Positions 1 through 12,000 of a stretch of DNA of 39,732 nt are shown one piece after another; position 1 is the stretch's first letter; each line of letters begins with the position of its first letter. Location of the stretch: the NCBI GenBank assembly GCA_003693705.1, contig RBZT01000987.1:1-39732 (forward strand), written 5' to 3'. Origin of the DNA: Polymyxa betae (lineage: Eukaryota > Endomyxa > Phytomyxea > Plasmodiophorida > Plasmodiophoridae). Made by a program: the position numbers and the translations under genes. The notes beneath the pieces are model-generated. The model searched no databases and was not told the origin of the DNA. It saw only the letters and a list, made by a program, of their open reading frames with translations.

Positions 1-448
1 CGAACGCTGTAATGAACTCTCGTGGACCGAGCTGCGAACCAGTGGCGACCGACAGCCTCTTGAAGGTCGGCAAACCAGATGGAAGAGAGAATCGGGTTGC
101 AGATGGCTGAAACGCCGAGGTCGGCAACGCCTGAACCGGTGCTGATGGCGTCGCCACGGAACGTAGAGCGGCTAAAGCTTGCGTCAGAGCGTTGACTACT
201 TCGGTTAGGCGGGACACGGTTGATTGGGCATTTCGAGGTTCGCGGGAAGCTACACCGTGTTCAGCAATGGCGTCTTCGAACTCTTGGACGGCGACGTCCA
301 GAGCTGCTTGATTGCGATTGATGGCGGCTTCGGTACGCGCGCTTGCAGTCAAGGCTTGAATGAGAGGTCCCACGGGCGGGGAGCTTGACTCGCCTGAGGA
401 GGCGACGTGATGAGCGTCCTGAGCAGGAGCGCTGTTAGCATCAGACAT
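1..448 (-). mobile_element. Ty3/Gypsy-like retrotransposon gag, N-terminal part (runs off window start)
   Basis: An open frame starts at ATG 448 (MSDANSAPAQDAHH...) and is still open at base 1, about 149 residues. It has a low-complexity Ala/Ser/Pro start, a helical Ala/Glu/Gln middle likely to form a coiled coil, and then a short block reading LPTFKRL...GPREFITAF. That block resembles the 'LPKF.G..DPREWL..F' motif at the start of the capsid-like part of Gypsy gag proteins. The stretch is visibly more GC-rich and intronless, unlike the host genes. The rest of gag and pol would lie to the left of the window. Family assignment is by motif only; a domesticated gag is not excluded. Confidence 0.6.
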
Positions 449-713
449 AACGTATTCGTCGTAAAAAGATGTCAAGACAAGGGAGAGGAGGAATACGACG
501 ATACAAGACTAATCGTGTATTGAATAATAGAAGGGAAAACAACAGGAAGACATTGCACCGGAGGTGCGTGGCGGACTAAATTATATTATGGACTAAATTA
601 TGCTATGTTATGTCACTGTCAGTATTATGTTATGGACTAAATTATGTTATGTTATGTCACTGTCAGTCAGGACATGACAATCTGGACCAGAAGATTCATG
701 GACCACCAATTTC
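449..713. repeat. Leader/LTR-like AT-rich stretch with a 44-bp direct repeat
   Basis: This stretch lies just upstream of the gag start, where a 5' leader or LTR end would be expected. Two near-identical 44-bp units start at 590 and 634, each beginning GGACTAAATTATG and containing GTTATGTCACTGTCAG, and a partial unit lies at 573. No tRNA primer-binding site or clear LTR boundary could be recognised. Confidence 0.55.
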
Positions 714-1120
714 TTAATCGATCTCGCTGCTGTTCGAGTGTCTGGAAATTGTCCTCCATTTTCTAAACCGGAAAGTCAGTTTACAAGCTAAGAGTGGGCA
801 TTCGGCTTGATCTGAGACGAAGATCTGGAGACACTGCTCTGAGAATAGATGGTACAATTTCAACCTTACCATCGAATGTATATTCACAGCAGTGAGCACA
901 TTGCTTAACAATTGACCAGCCAGATCCGCCAGTTTGAGCTTCAGCCGCTGTCCAAACGAACGGAGCTCGCTAGTGTTGCGGATGGGCACAGGTTGAGAGC
1001 CTGAACGCGCATCTGCGGCTCCGCGCGCCGTGCCCACTGCGAAATGATAGCTCTTCCCCAAGTGTTTGGATAATCTAATAAGAGCTTCTCCAAGGCCCCC
1101 AAGGTAGTAGTGTTTTTTCT
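714..1120 (-). CDS. Unidentified ORF, possibly the last exon of a spliced gene
   Basis: An open frame of about 130 codons runs on the minus strand to a TAG at 714-716. It contains the peptide LGEALIRLSKHLGKSYHF, followed by Leu-rich and Arg-rich stretches, and ends HSNSSEID. It has no convincing ATG near its beginning; a possible acceptor lies upstream near 1120. Bases 1121-1649 hold only short frames that could be further exons, for example one containing MALLEIYVGSLQHHRL. I do not recognise a family. It could be a genuine gene end downstream of POT1 or a chance ORF. Confidence 0.25.
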
Positions 1121-1649
1121 ATGCGTTGCTAAGAGAATTTAAATTCACCTATAAACGCATTCCTAACTTTATCTTTAGAAAATCAGTACAATTTTCATAG
1201 TTTGGGTGGGACTGCCACGTTTTGGAAATCAAATGATTCAGGAATTCTCAGAAACTAAAATAATTTCTTTTCATTTCCAGAACAGCGTTTGTTCGGTGTT
1301 TTCACCTACCCAAACTATCCATTATGCTTATTGCTGAGGTTTATTGTTGCTGTCTGGTTAAATGCGCCTCAATTATGCCCAACTGATCTAAAATTAAAAT
1401 TTTAACATTCATTTCAGTGAAATTTTCGATGGAATGCAGAGAAACTGATTGTGATCCATTGTATGCACAATTTGAACATGTAATCAAGACTACGATGAAA
1501 GTCGATGATGTTGAAGAGACCCAACATAAATCTCTAAAAGAGCCATAGTTTGATTGAAAGGAACCATTCATTGTCTTCATTCAAATTTGTCATTGAACTG
1601 GCACGCAGCTGATCTTAGAGTAAGAACTGAAATTTAAAATTCCTAATTA

Positions 1650-3638
1650 TTATTGAGGTAGATGTAAATTTGTGTCAAATAACGTATATAAACGGCCTGA
1701 TGGGCTTCCTATTGATTCAATACAACAAATGAATATATGGTTCTCTTTCAATATCAACTCCAATCGCGATCTCAATGTTTGCAACGTCTCTTCATTCACT
1801 TTTAAATCAGCAGCTCTTAATCCGCCAAGCAACCCCATCTGAAATGAATATTAGGACAGTCTGAGCGGGTTTCCGAATCGTACCGCTTCGTGATGTGTGC
1901 AATAAATTCTGATAGAGCCAGTAGCATCTTCACACAGTAAAAGAAATGACCAGATCCAGACAGCTTCAATATGAGGACCACAATGAAAACAAGTTGACGC
2001 TCCATTGGTTCTAAATAACAAGTTTTAATCTTGGGATTCTGATTATGGAAAAACCTGACAGCCTGCAACACTTGAAACAGATCCTTTGCGAGCATAAGGT
2101 GAAATCACGAGGAATGATATCAACGACACGAACTCTGCAGCTAAACTTGAAGACATCCTAAACATTAAATCAGATCAACAAATGAGAAAGTGAGAAGCCG
2201 AGCCTTGGAACATTTGAGTATGGCTTTAATAGGTGATGTTGCAACATAGTCGTGCTTTGTTGTTGATATAACAATCACTTCATTAGACATCTACATACAT
2301 GTTAGAGACTAATTGGAATCATAATAACAGAATCTATACTGTCGATGCATTATTGCACTGAATATCTGGCTGAGGGAATGTCTTGTCCATCTCGTTCGTT
2401 TGAAAATCAGACGACCCCAACTGTGCCGTATCAATGCATTTTGTCAATTCCTGATAATATCGCTGCAGATTCATGACGCAAAACTTCTCATGTTCTGTTA
2501 GAGGTGAGCAATCTGAGGATCGTTGCTGATAAGGCTGAATGCTCATTAGAAAGCATTAGCAAACAATGTCATCTTTACCAGAAGGGTTGGATTACTGCTG
2601 TTTGCAGCAAAGATCATCCATTGGACCTGTTTATCGACACAAAGATGGATTTTTCGATTATAGTGTTGTAATCGTCCAATACGAATTAGAACGATGTCGC
2701 CTTGGGTCTGAACTTTAGGTAAATTTATCTGAATCAAACGTTTGTGATATTGCAGACAACAAAGAACTTTTCACTACCGGATTATTGAAGAAATTCACAA
2801 CAAAAAATTCACCCTCTGCCAGACTTTGATCAGATATCTATTTAGAGTTAAAAATGAAGGCAAACATCATGAATAACAGATCCGACTTTGAGAGTGATTT
2901 TAAAATCAGCTCCAGCCGTGCGCTTAGGCATTTCCCAAGCAACAATATACCCAATAATATTGGGATTCTTACGATTATTAAATTGAATTCTATTTTGTAA
3001 TCCACAATACAAGAACTGAATTAGACAGAACTCATGAGCAGAAGCGAGACAGTTCGAAGAGAAATTGTTCAGCTCAGAATTTGAGAGACAGAATAGATCT
3101 GCTCCAGGTCGAGAAGCCCGAATATCGTTAAAAGTTCTCTAAAAACAAGATTAGCATTAATACAAGCAATTGCTTATCAAGAAATTCACAATTATTATGG
3201 TGGACATTGATTCTCTGCATATGATAGTACGTGGTTCTACCAATTGAAAATCAGAAATACAGAGCGCTGTTGTCTGAATAAGCTGCTTCATGACCTCGTT
3301 TAAAGATGCTCTGCAATCTATAAGCAGCTACAACAATCAATAAGTAACTACACGATAGATACAAATATGTAGTTATCGAACTCGGTATTCATCTGTTGAC
3401 CATTTTTCTAAAGCATCTACAACGATCAAAGTAAAACATCGCCAATCCGGATAGTCTTGAGTTGAGGAAGACTGTTTAAAGGAATATTTGAGGTTATCCA
3501 AAAGGGAGACCAAAAGATAACCTGTGCTTCAATGGCGATTGGAAATACGGCTATTGTAGGATTGTTCTGTGACCCAGGAGTCGATTCCCAGCTTGCAAAA
3601 GTCTTGGCCAAACTGACAATATTTCGATCATTTCGCAT
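1650..3638 (-). CDS. POT1: POT1-like telomere single-strand DNA-binding protein (about 10 exons)
   Basis: POT1 binds the 3' G-rich telomere overhang through OB folds and protects chromosome ends. The clearest part is an OB fold near 2990-2340: NPNIIGYIVAWEMPKRT, then GDIVLIRIGRLQHYN, VQWMIFAAN, and after an intron PYQQRSSDC...EKFCVMNLQRYY. This order is typical of the Telo_bind/POT1 OB1 domain. A C-terminal zinc-ribbon/OB segment follows near 1970 with CFHCG and FLLLCEDATGSIRIYC, as in POT1 and TPP1-binding C-termini. The last exon ends FDTNLHLPQ at 1650. Reading upstream through two introns stays in frame to an ATG at 3638 and adds a segment with WRCFTLIVVDALEKW that could be a further OB fold. 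A TGA lies in frame just before this ATG. The start and the first three exons are less certain than the rest. Confidence 0.72.
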
Positions 3639-4138
3639 TGAATATGATACGGACCCTCATATAATGTCTGATAATGTCATTGTTTCTTGTCTGATTATAT
3701 TAGCTAGACCGTATATGAACAACATTATCATGAAATAGGCAATTCTTTGTCTGCTAACAATTCCAATCAACATGGTAGCGAAGCAATGATTGCTTCCGAA
3801 GTCAACTGATCATGGAGTAATGCAACAGAGTTAATGAGCAGATAACACAGTGATATGAGCTGGCAGTCGTTAATAAAAAAATTTGATTGACCGGGATTCA
3901 ACCGAATATTTATATTTGCGATGAACGTCAAGATTTGGGATGAAAAAAGCATAAGGAACAAACGGTGCAATAAGAATTTTGGAATTAATAACAGTTTCAC
4001 ATAATCTCCTATACAATGTAATCAGATACCAAGCCCAATAAAATATCGTTTCCTCATGGAGATGAACAGAAGGAGATTTTGGCACTTTATAGTGTTAACA
4101 TTAACGCCAGATATGGCAGAATTAGCACAGATCAGTGA
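3639..4138. other. Gap between POT1 and glutaminase; no assignable gene
   Basis: Two overlapping minus-strand frames of 70-77 codons occur here, one rich in Leu/Ile/Phe. Neither resembles a known family, and neither can be joined convincingly to POT1. The stretch may hold the POT1 promoter and 5' UTR, or an extra upstream exon. Confidence 0.4.
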
Positions 4139-7130
4139 TTAAGCAGCTTCCGTCACCTCTTCATCGATTCCATCTATAGATCAGTCGATTTCTCACATTT
4201 TACAAAATACAATAACGTGTCATTACCATATTGATCAGGTTTCTGAGATATTTCAGAGCTGATTTCATCTTGCCTTGGGAACATCTCAGAGACAGACATA
4301 TCTGGATCAACATTGATGGCGCTTGGTCTCAACAATGAAATATTAGGAGTGATGCCTCTGGAAATCAACAGCTCGCCTTCTTCACTGCCATCATTGACTT
4401 GTGAAGTGTCGTCAGAGATGCTTTCCTGGGAGATCGACTCCTGAGAAGAAGGTTCTGGGATGTGAGGTTCAGATTCATTTTCTGATGGTTCAACTGGAGA
4501 TGTAGCAGATGTAGCTGTCAGAGATTGCGATTCGATAGATCCGCTGCTGGCCTCAAGAAGACAACGTGGTGTTGACGCAGAAGACTCCAACTCTCGTTGC
4601 CTCCTACAAAAGAACTTAACCCTAATATGCAAAGAGTGAACAACATTTACTTTCGAATTTCATCACCAGTTAATGCACCCATTTGCTGTAGAAATAGAGC
4701 GGTTTCTGTATGTCGTCCTGCAATTGCATCATCAAGCGGCGTCCTACACAATGATCAGCAATACGAAGCTTGGTAACAGTTTGGATTACCGCCCCCAACG
4801 ATCCATTGGTGATAAGTCTTCAATGTCGCTCAGACTGCAAATGTATTTGACACATTCAAGACTTCCTTCAGCAGCACTTAGGTGTAAGGCAGTTCTAAAA
4901 GCCATTTCTCATGGAGCCGATGATACTGTTAATCTCCTTTACCTCGAATCATAATCAGAAACGTCTAATTGGTTGCCTCTACCAATTAGGCGTTGTAGCT
5001 CCTTAATGTCTCCAGAAGCAGCAGAAAATAACAAGGCAATCGTGTCAGAGCTCGCTTGGCGAGGATCACGAATATTCCTTTCTTCCTTTGAATACTAACA
5101 ATACAAAATTAATAAAAGCAGCGATTAAGTACGTTTAGAGACTAACCTGCTCATGAGTTACGATAGAATCGAACATGTGAAATTTGAACAATTTCCCAAT
5201 AGCTTGCGAGAACTACAGATAACTGATGAGACGCACTGGACAGCAATACTCAGTTTGTATTACCTGGACAGCTCGAGCACTATTGCCATTTTCATCAAGA
5301 CGAGGACTGTATATAGCAATGCCCATAAAATTGGGAATCACCAAATAAACAATACCAGACACCTATTAACATAAATTCATATGATGAAACTGAGTATTGA
5401 AACTATGTATACTCCTGATTTGGAAGGCACGCCAACAGAGAATTGCCATTCTCCACTAAAATCGTACATCCCTATTGATAAGTACTGAGAATGGCGTGAT
5501 TTGCACAAAAACAATCGTACCAGTTGACAGCATGAGAGATAGTCCATTTCTTACAGTATCTGGGTTAAAAATACGTTCGTGAGTGAATGGATTCACACCA
5601 CCAGTTGCCAATGATGCTATACATAAATTAATAATCAGATAACTAAGCATTTGGAAACCTTTACCAGCCAGAGTAGCCATCTTCTCTGAATCGGCTTCAA
5701 TCGAGCAGGTTTGGAAGTAGCAATCCAGTACTTGTTTCGGGTTCGTGTTAGGCGGAAAACATCCCGCATCCTTATCAAATTCAACGCTATGAACCATTCA
5801 ACTAATAGCAAATCCTTACCAACATCATGTAAGTTAAGCACCAATTGCGGTTAGCTGTTTCTTTCTCGCTTAAGTATGTAGAGTTGGAGAAATCCTATTG
5901 ATCGAATAAGACCTTTTGAAAAATACAGCAATGAGTAGTCACGAACCGGTCGAACGCCACCAAACAATTTCTTCCAAACAGCAAGCAGAGACTTGAACCT
6001 TTCCGACATTGAATCATAACCCTCTACTAAAAAACAGCATGAGAAATATATCGATATATTGGGACAATGTCATTACGTAATAAGGCACAGGTCATAATAG
6101 CTCCACTGTTGATCATGGGATTATGAGGAATGGCTTTCATATTGCTATCATTGCATGCCTTTAGGCATATGGAGTTAAATGGTAATCCAGATGGCTCACG
6201 TCCAACGTGTTTATGTACGTAATCCATTCTAAGAAATACATCCTAAATAAATCTACTCCAGGATATAGATACATAGTTACCCCTTCTCTTGAAGAGCCAT
6301 CATGTACGAGATAGGTTTAGCAGTTGATTGTACTGAAAACGCAGCCTGACTATCTCCATGGGCTAAATGCAGTAATGAAAACAGATTCAGGTTCAGTAAT
6401 AAACACAATCTTACCCCAAGTTTGTCCATCAACTGTACATACAGCAATGGCAAATAGATCAGGATTGACGCTTTGTAGTTCTGGAATCTACTACAAATTT
6501 AACACCTGAGTTCTGACAATGTCGGCAATTTACATAGCCAGCAACGGATCCGGATCTGTTCTCTTTAACGATATCAAACACTTCTACCAAATTAGAGCAG
6601 AAGCCTTGAAAATCGGAAATGACAAGGCAACCTGTTGGTTTCTGTGAAAATCAGAGGCAACAACTAAAGGAAAAATAGTACCAGAAATGGCCTTGTTGAT
6701 GAGTGAAATATTTTCATATGAGACATGAGCAAATGTGTCTAAATCCATATGTACATCCTGATAAACGGCATTAAGACCTTGCAATTTGCTGTAAGTCTCT
6801 GCCAAACGAAGATCTTTGTCAATATGCAAGCCACAAGATGCTAATTCGGATATCAGCTTCATTGACGACACAAGCCCTTCATTGTTCGCATCCAACGCCT
6901 GAAATGTCAACTGGCAGTGCCTTGAAATACGCCTATAAACGAGACGCTTACAAAGAGATTCAAGATCGAAAAATTTCCGTTGAAAACTTTGACTGAAGTC
7001 CAGATCCAAAGAGCTTATAGTTTCATATACAGTTTGTAAGGACATGAAAGTCAAAAGGTCTGATGAAAATGGCAGAAAACACTCGTATTAAAGTGAAACA
7101 TGAAATGGGCGCAGCCTTATTAAGCGACAT
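4139..7130 (-). CDS. GLS: Kidney-type glutaminase with C-terminal ankyrin repeats
   Basis: Glutaminase hydrolyses glutamine to glutamate and ammonia, in animals inside mitochondria. The N-terminal EF-hand-like region reads ALDANNEGLVSSMKLISEL, matching the helical cap of animal GLS. The catalytic domain carries VISDFQGF, VCTVDGQ, the active-site serine block FSVQSTAKPISY (S-x-x-K), HVGREPSG, PHNPMINSGAI, CYFQTCSIEA, FTHERIFNP, MYDFSGEWQFSVGVPSKSG and VIPNFMGIAIYSP. Ankyrin repeats follow: SRTALHLSAAEGSLECVKYI and TPLDDAIAGRHTETALFLQQ. A Ser/Glu-rich tail ends DEEVTEAA at 4139. ATG 7130 is the last conservative start. The frame stays open upstream through an 86-base intron into an ORF reaching 7598, so the true N-terminus may be longer. 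About 12 introns. Identity is very secure; individual splice sites are less so. Confidence 0.9.
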
Positions 7131-7310
7131 GCAGGACGCGGCGGTAAAGTCGCTAACTTGGACGGCATGGCATAGAAGTAACTCCCATATTAGACATTTC
7201 CAGGGTTCAAATGACATTCTTAAAGTTCAACAGACACAAATACAACAAAGGTAAACCACAAGAAATAGGACATGTTGAAGTCCATTATATAAGAGCAGAG
7301 CAGTTACAAC

Positions 7311-7598
7311 TTACTTCTTTCTAGCTAGCTCCATGCCAGCTGTATCCTGGCTCGGTGCTGACCAAAACTCGTTGTCACGATTGTGCATATTCCGCGTCTG
7401 CAACTCAATTGAAAATCGTGCTGCCCTCTGTGATTGTAGATCGCGATTAGTTGAACGTTTGGCCTGCCAAATACTAAATTGCGAGCAAGGAGATCCTATA
7501 AACAGAAAGGTATCGAAAATAGATTGGTGAGACAGTACGCGAGTTCCGCGATCAAATTCGTAACGTGATATCCGTCGGAAGTCGGAACTTTCGGACAA
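7311..7598 (-). CDS. ORF upstream of glutaminase, possible 5' exon of the same gene
   Basis: The frame ends ...DTAGMELARKK followed by a good GTAAGT donor. An acceptor 86 bases on joins it in frame to MSFEPWKCLIWELL and then to the glutaminase start region. There is no upstream ATG; the only in-frame Met codons are internal (MHNRDNEF, MELARKK). It is rich in Arg and Ser, compatible with a mitochondrial presequence, but this is inference. It may instead be 3' sequence of the upstream unidentified gene. Confidence 0.35.
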   Translation of the reverse strand: MSESSDFRRISRYEFDRGTRVLSHQSIFDTFLFIGSPCSQFSIWQAKRSTNRDLQSQRAARFSIELQTRNMHNRDNEFWSAPSQDTAGMELARKK

Positions 7599-7813
7599 TT
7601 AGTCACCCCCCCCCCCCCAGGCCTCCAGGACCCAGGTAGGAATCTCTGTTCTGTCGGTTGTAGCAATGCAGTTAGGTCCTGCCTTTGACTTCAACTGGTT
7701 ATAATTCCAATTAGTCACCCCCAGGCTCCTAGGACCTGGTACGAATCTCTGTTCTGTCGGTTGTAGCAATGCTGTTAGGTTCTGCCTTTGACTTCAAATG
7801 GTTATAATCCCCT
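7596..7813. repeat. Tandem duplication, two copies of about 110 bp, with a C13 tract in one copy
   Basis: Copy 1 (7596-7707) and copy 2 (7708-7813) each run from CAATTAGTCACCCCC through CTCTGTTCTGTCGGTTGTAG and GCCTTTGACTTCAA to GGTTATAAT, with few mismatches. Copy 1 has a run of 13 C where copy 2 has 5. On the minus strand each copy contains a pyrimidine-poor AAGGCAG that could serve as a splice acceptor, so the duplication may repeat an intron end plus exon start. Confidence 0.85.
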
Positions 7814-8860
7814 GGGTCAGTATACGTCGATGTTTTGCTGCCATTGAATGTATTGCTCCCCTGGTCCTGTTTCGTTTGAGAAAGATTCTTTTGATTTGTA
7901 GCCAGTAAATGTAATTCTTTCATTATCCTCGCTGAGATTCCAACCAACCGATATCCTGTTTCCTGTTTTTGGCAGCGCAACGCCTATTCCATTGCTTACA
8001 ATTTGAACTCTTCCAATAAGTTATGTGATTACATTATATGTTTTGTCGAGCGGTTAAACAGAAATTATGAAATATGATTAAGAGCGTCGTATTTACAGTG
8101 ATCTTTCTTAACGGATGACTGCAAATGCTCGAGTTCGCTTTGGTCCACGACTATAGTGACCGTTCTTTTTAACAATTGTCCCCGAATATTGCGATTGGAT
8201 TCTTTAATATGAACGGATCCATCTAAATGTTTAGGATTGATAACCGTCATATACGTTGATTCAGTTGGGGTATTATGCACAAGACATTGGCTAAGCTTGC
8301 TTGGAGTTGGAGGACGTACACTAACTTGCATATATCCACACGATTGAGCAAGACTGCTATTTGTAAATGGAGCCCAAAATCCATCAAGATGCCCGGCGTA
8401 TTCATCCGAATCGATTTCCGGCTTGGTTGAGCCTGGACGTTGCGGAACAGGCATGGCCGGCGATGACGGTGGAGAACTGTTTTCGAATATTGATCCTAGC
8501 TTGGGCCAGAGGTCCTGTGCTTGTTCAGAAGATGATGAAATAACAAGCGTGTTTTATACCTCGATAGCTGGATCATTGGGCATATAGACAGATCTAAATG
8601 GATGCATAGAACCATTAAGATCAATGACATTTCAATTGCCGTGACAGAATCTATCTCTCTAATGGATCATTTTCTCGAGCATTTATTTCTCTAGGACCCA
8701 TCATAACCTGCTCAGGAGCATTACCAGATCGATACCATTCATTAGCATATGTTAGACCGTTCTCCATTTGAAGTGCCCATGGTCACGGCAGCTTGGGCCA
8801 TGCAGATAGCCGAACATAGTGGGCGGTTTTCTGTTTGCTTATGATATGGTAGGTTGAGTA
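7729..8860 (-). CDS. Unidentified spliced gene
   Basis: Several minus-strand blocks read like protein. They are MENGLTYANEWYRSGNAPEQ (8770s), NGSMHPFRSVYMPNDPAIE, a GT-AG intron of about 45 bases, a Pro/Ser-rich exon starting DLWPKLGSIFENSSPPSSPA with the long frame to 8065, and a block with LPKTGNRISVGWNLSEDNER near 7960. The first two blocks are separated by an in-frame stop with no obvious intron, so either a splice site is missed or the gene is broken. The 3' end runs into the tandem duplication. I do not recognise the family. It is divergent from the ubiquitin hydrolase gene, whose start lies about 170 bases away. Confidence 0.4.
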
Positions 8861-9034
8861 AATGAAGGGCCCGTCACGTTGAGGCGTGTTCTCTAGAAGA
8901 AACTGTGGACAGACGTTGATCATCTCTCCAAAGAGTGAAATCGTGTGAACGCAATCCATAAATCAGTTGCAGCCAGTTCCACTAAATTTCTTCTGCTGGT
9001 CCACAAATTGTTGATAACTTGACATCGAGGTCTC

Positions 9035-12000
9035 ATGGCGCCCATTCGTAAGCGCAAGCCTGCTATTGTAGCAAAAGTACTTCCAATGATATATATTGAA
9101 TTCTGAATTATCCACTTGATCTGTCTCAGATTTATCAATTGATTTTGTATTCGCTTTCCTTTATGTAATGTGGAGTTTAGAATTCAATGCCATCCTAGGT
9201 TGATTTAACTACTGGGAAATGCACTCACTTGTCTTGTATTGATTCTGCCGTTGTCTTAGCACGAGTACTGATCATTAATTGTTTCCTGTAACCGTTTCAA
9301 CAATTAATGAACAGATTGGTAATCCATCACGATGGGCCTGTGATGAATGTAGTTCAAACACCGAGTCGGTTTGGCTTTGTCTTCAATGTGGACATACCGG
9401 TAGAATTTACTGCTATTGAAATGTGTTATTACTCGAGTTGATAATATTTCTAGGATGTGGAAGAACTTGCAGGTGCATTTGATTGCTGATGACACTTTAT
9501 TTACTTGACAAGTTTAATCACTAACATTCTTTCGCTTCTTGTTAAGACGATATTCAGGAAAATGCATGCAAAAAGACATTTCGATAACACCCACCATCCT
9601 GTGGTACTCCACATTAATCAAAAAGTAACCAATAGCAATTATCACCTACTCCAAACTTATGCTAAAACAGATGCCGTTTTGTTATGACTGTGATGAATGG
9701 GTGGTTAATGACCATCAACGAGGTTCGCTGATGGATTTAATCTTCCGTCTTTTCTAAGCTGCGTTAGGCTACATTGCCTTGTTCCGCGAACAGATCTCGC
9801 GATTACAGAATCAAACCTTTGAGCGGAGCACCACTCGAAATGTAACAGAACAGGTCTTCATAATATGCTATGATATCAGTTTCATCAGGGAACCGAAATT
9901 CGCTCAGCGAGTACTCGATTCCAGTTTATCGACCCTGGTGATAGCTCCAAAAGCGATGCCGGAAAGTCAGGTTGAAGTTAATGATGTATATTGGTTTGAA
10001 AACCAATTTATTTTTCCTATTTCACAGGGTTTTCTGCCGCATTCACTGCTCAGCGACATCATCAATTAGCATTACTTAAACGATCCATCATAAACTGGAA
10101 GAAACTCAAGGTACGATTCAACTTCTTCGTTTCCAAGTTTCAGATGAACTGTGATGCTATTTCTGGCATTCGCTTAAAGCAATCAGAAAGCTAGACTGAG
10201 ATCCCATCATAGAATCTTCCGTCTGGAGTGGCAAGTACAGTATCAACCGCTCCTTCATCTCGCATAGGTTCTCCACAAAGGGGGAAGTTTGCTGGTCGTA
10301 CTGGTTTGAGAAACGTTGGGAATACATGCTATCAAAATGCCACATTAATGTCGGGATCTATAAATCTCAACAACTAGAACAATTTGAACTAATCTCTACT
10401 CAGGGCATTGTCCTCCCTCTCTACTATTAGAGAATTGTTTTCACAATCCAGTTTGCCTTGTAATGTTTTCAAGCGAAGATCATCCGAAGAAATCTACGTA
10501 GAAAGCATAAACGCTCAGTATTCCTGCTCAAAAACCAGTATGCCGAGAACATATAATTCTCGATTCTTATAAAGCATTTTCTGTTTAGTGAAGCAAACCA
10601 GTAAACCCTCAAAGAGCGATGATGATAGCACGACTGTTCTGGCACAGCTTCAGAAGCTTTTTCGTATAGTATGGTCTGGAAAGGTTCTGCTGCACTTTCA
10701 GTTGTATTGGTCTGTCTATTAATCGAATTTGTTTTGTTAGTGGGCCGGAATCTGTCCTGCATTTTTTGTCAAGTCGTTCATGGCTTCTTCACCGACGTTT
10801 AGAGTAACGGGACTGAATGATTGAAGTTTGCAATACTGACTGCGATTCATGCTAGGGATATATGCAGCATGTGTGTTGAAGCTAGAAAGCATATCCCATT
10901 ATTTTTAACCCTGGTTGTTGCAGGATGCTCACGAATTCTACACGATGCTATTAGATTCGATAACATCGTGTCCAAATGACCCTAAACCTATTAGGCAATC
11001 TATAGTGGAAAGGTTTGGATTTGTATATTTTACAATACGAATCATTGAGTATCCTTCCAGTTTAACCTGCTATCAGATCTCAATGACATTGTGTAATCAG
11101 TGTCATTGTAAAAGCACATACGAATTCCCTGGTAATACATGCATCACTCTTGGTATGGAACAATATGGGTTTGAACCAGTACTGCTTATTTACAATGTTT
11201 TCAGACTTAGATGCTGCATGCTCTAGGTAGGTATCTATATGCAGCTGAATTTAGTTTAAACAATCTTCGTTTCAACACATAGCAATAGGAGTTCAGACGA
11301 AGAAGCTAGCAAAACATCATCTAGTAGACCCCGTCGTAGCGCTGCTATGTACGATATCCCTCGAGATTGTCATCTCAATGATTGTCTCCGTGTCATTACT
11401 GAACCGATACAACTGACTGGCAATTCCCTTTATAGGTAATCTTGCTTTTTCATTCCAAAACTTTTACACTCTAATCTCAATTCTCATTTTTGTTGAATCT
11501 AAGAGTTTAACTTACAAACGCGTATTAATACTTATGCGGGACTCTATTAGATGTGAATCGAAGCATTGCAAAGGATCTCTTGTTTCCGCAACGAAACGGG
11601 ATTATTTCCGTTTGTTATCATCATGTGTAGTATTTCATATCAATCGAACTAAATGGGATTCAAAAGGCAAGAGAAAGGTCAGCCATTAACATGCTTCTTT
11701 TTTGTAGTCAAAGCAATTCTGGATGTCATTGTTATTACACAGATTTTACACGGAATCTCATTTCCGTTGAAAAATTTGGATCTCAGCTGTCTATTAAGCG
11801 AAGGAAGCAACTCTCCTGGCAAATACACTCTCAAAGGTGTTGTGATGCATCACGGCGAAGGTGAATTTTTCAGTTTTTGTTTTTTCGAGGTTTATGGTTA
11901 TTTTGTTCATCTAGTTTTTTCTTATTTAATCAAAACTCTAAATTAGCTTTTTAGGAATAGACCAAGGTAATGTTTCATTAAGAATCGGGCATTGTGGATA

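Noticed and set aside
3532-3738. Plus-strand ORF containing NTAIVGLFCDPGVDSQLAKV
   Set aside because: It is antisense to the exon chain that continues into POT1, has no family match, and the minus frame joins across good splice sites.
4673-4954. Plus-strand ORF of 93 codons ending NLLYLES
   Set aside because: Antisense to the glutaminase ankyrin exons, whose minus-strand reading gives clear ankyrin repeats.
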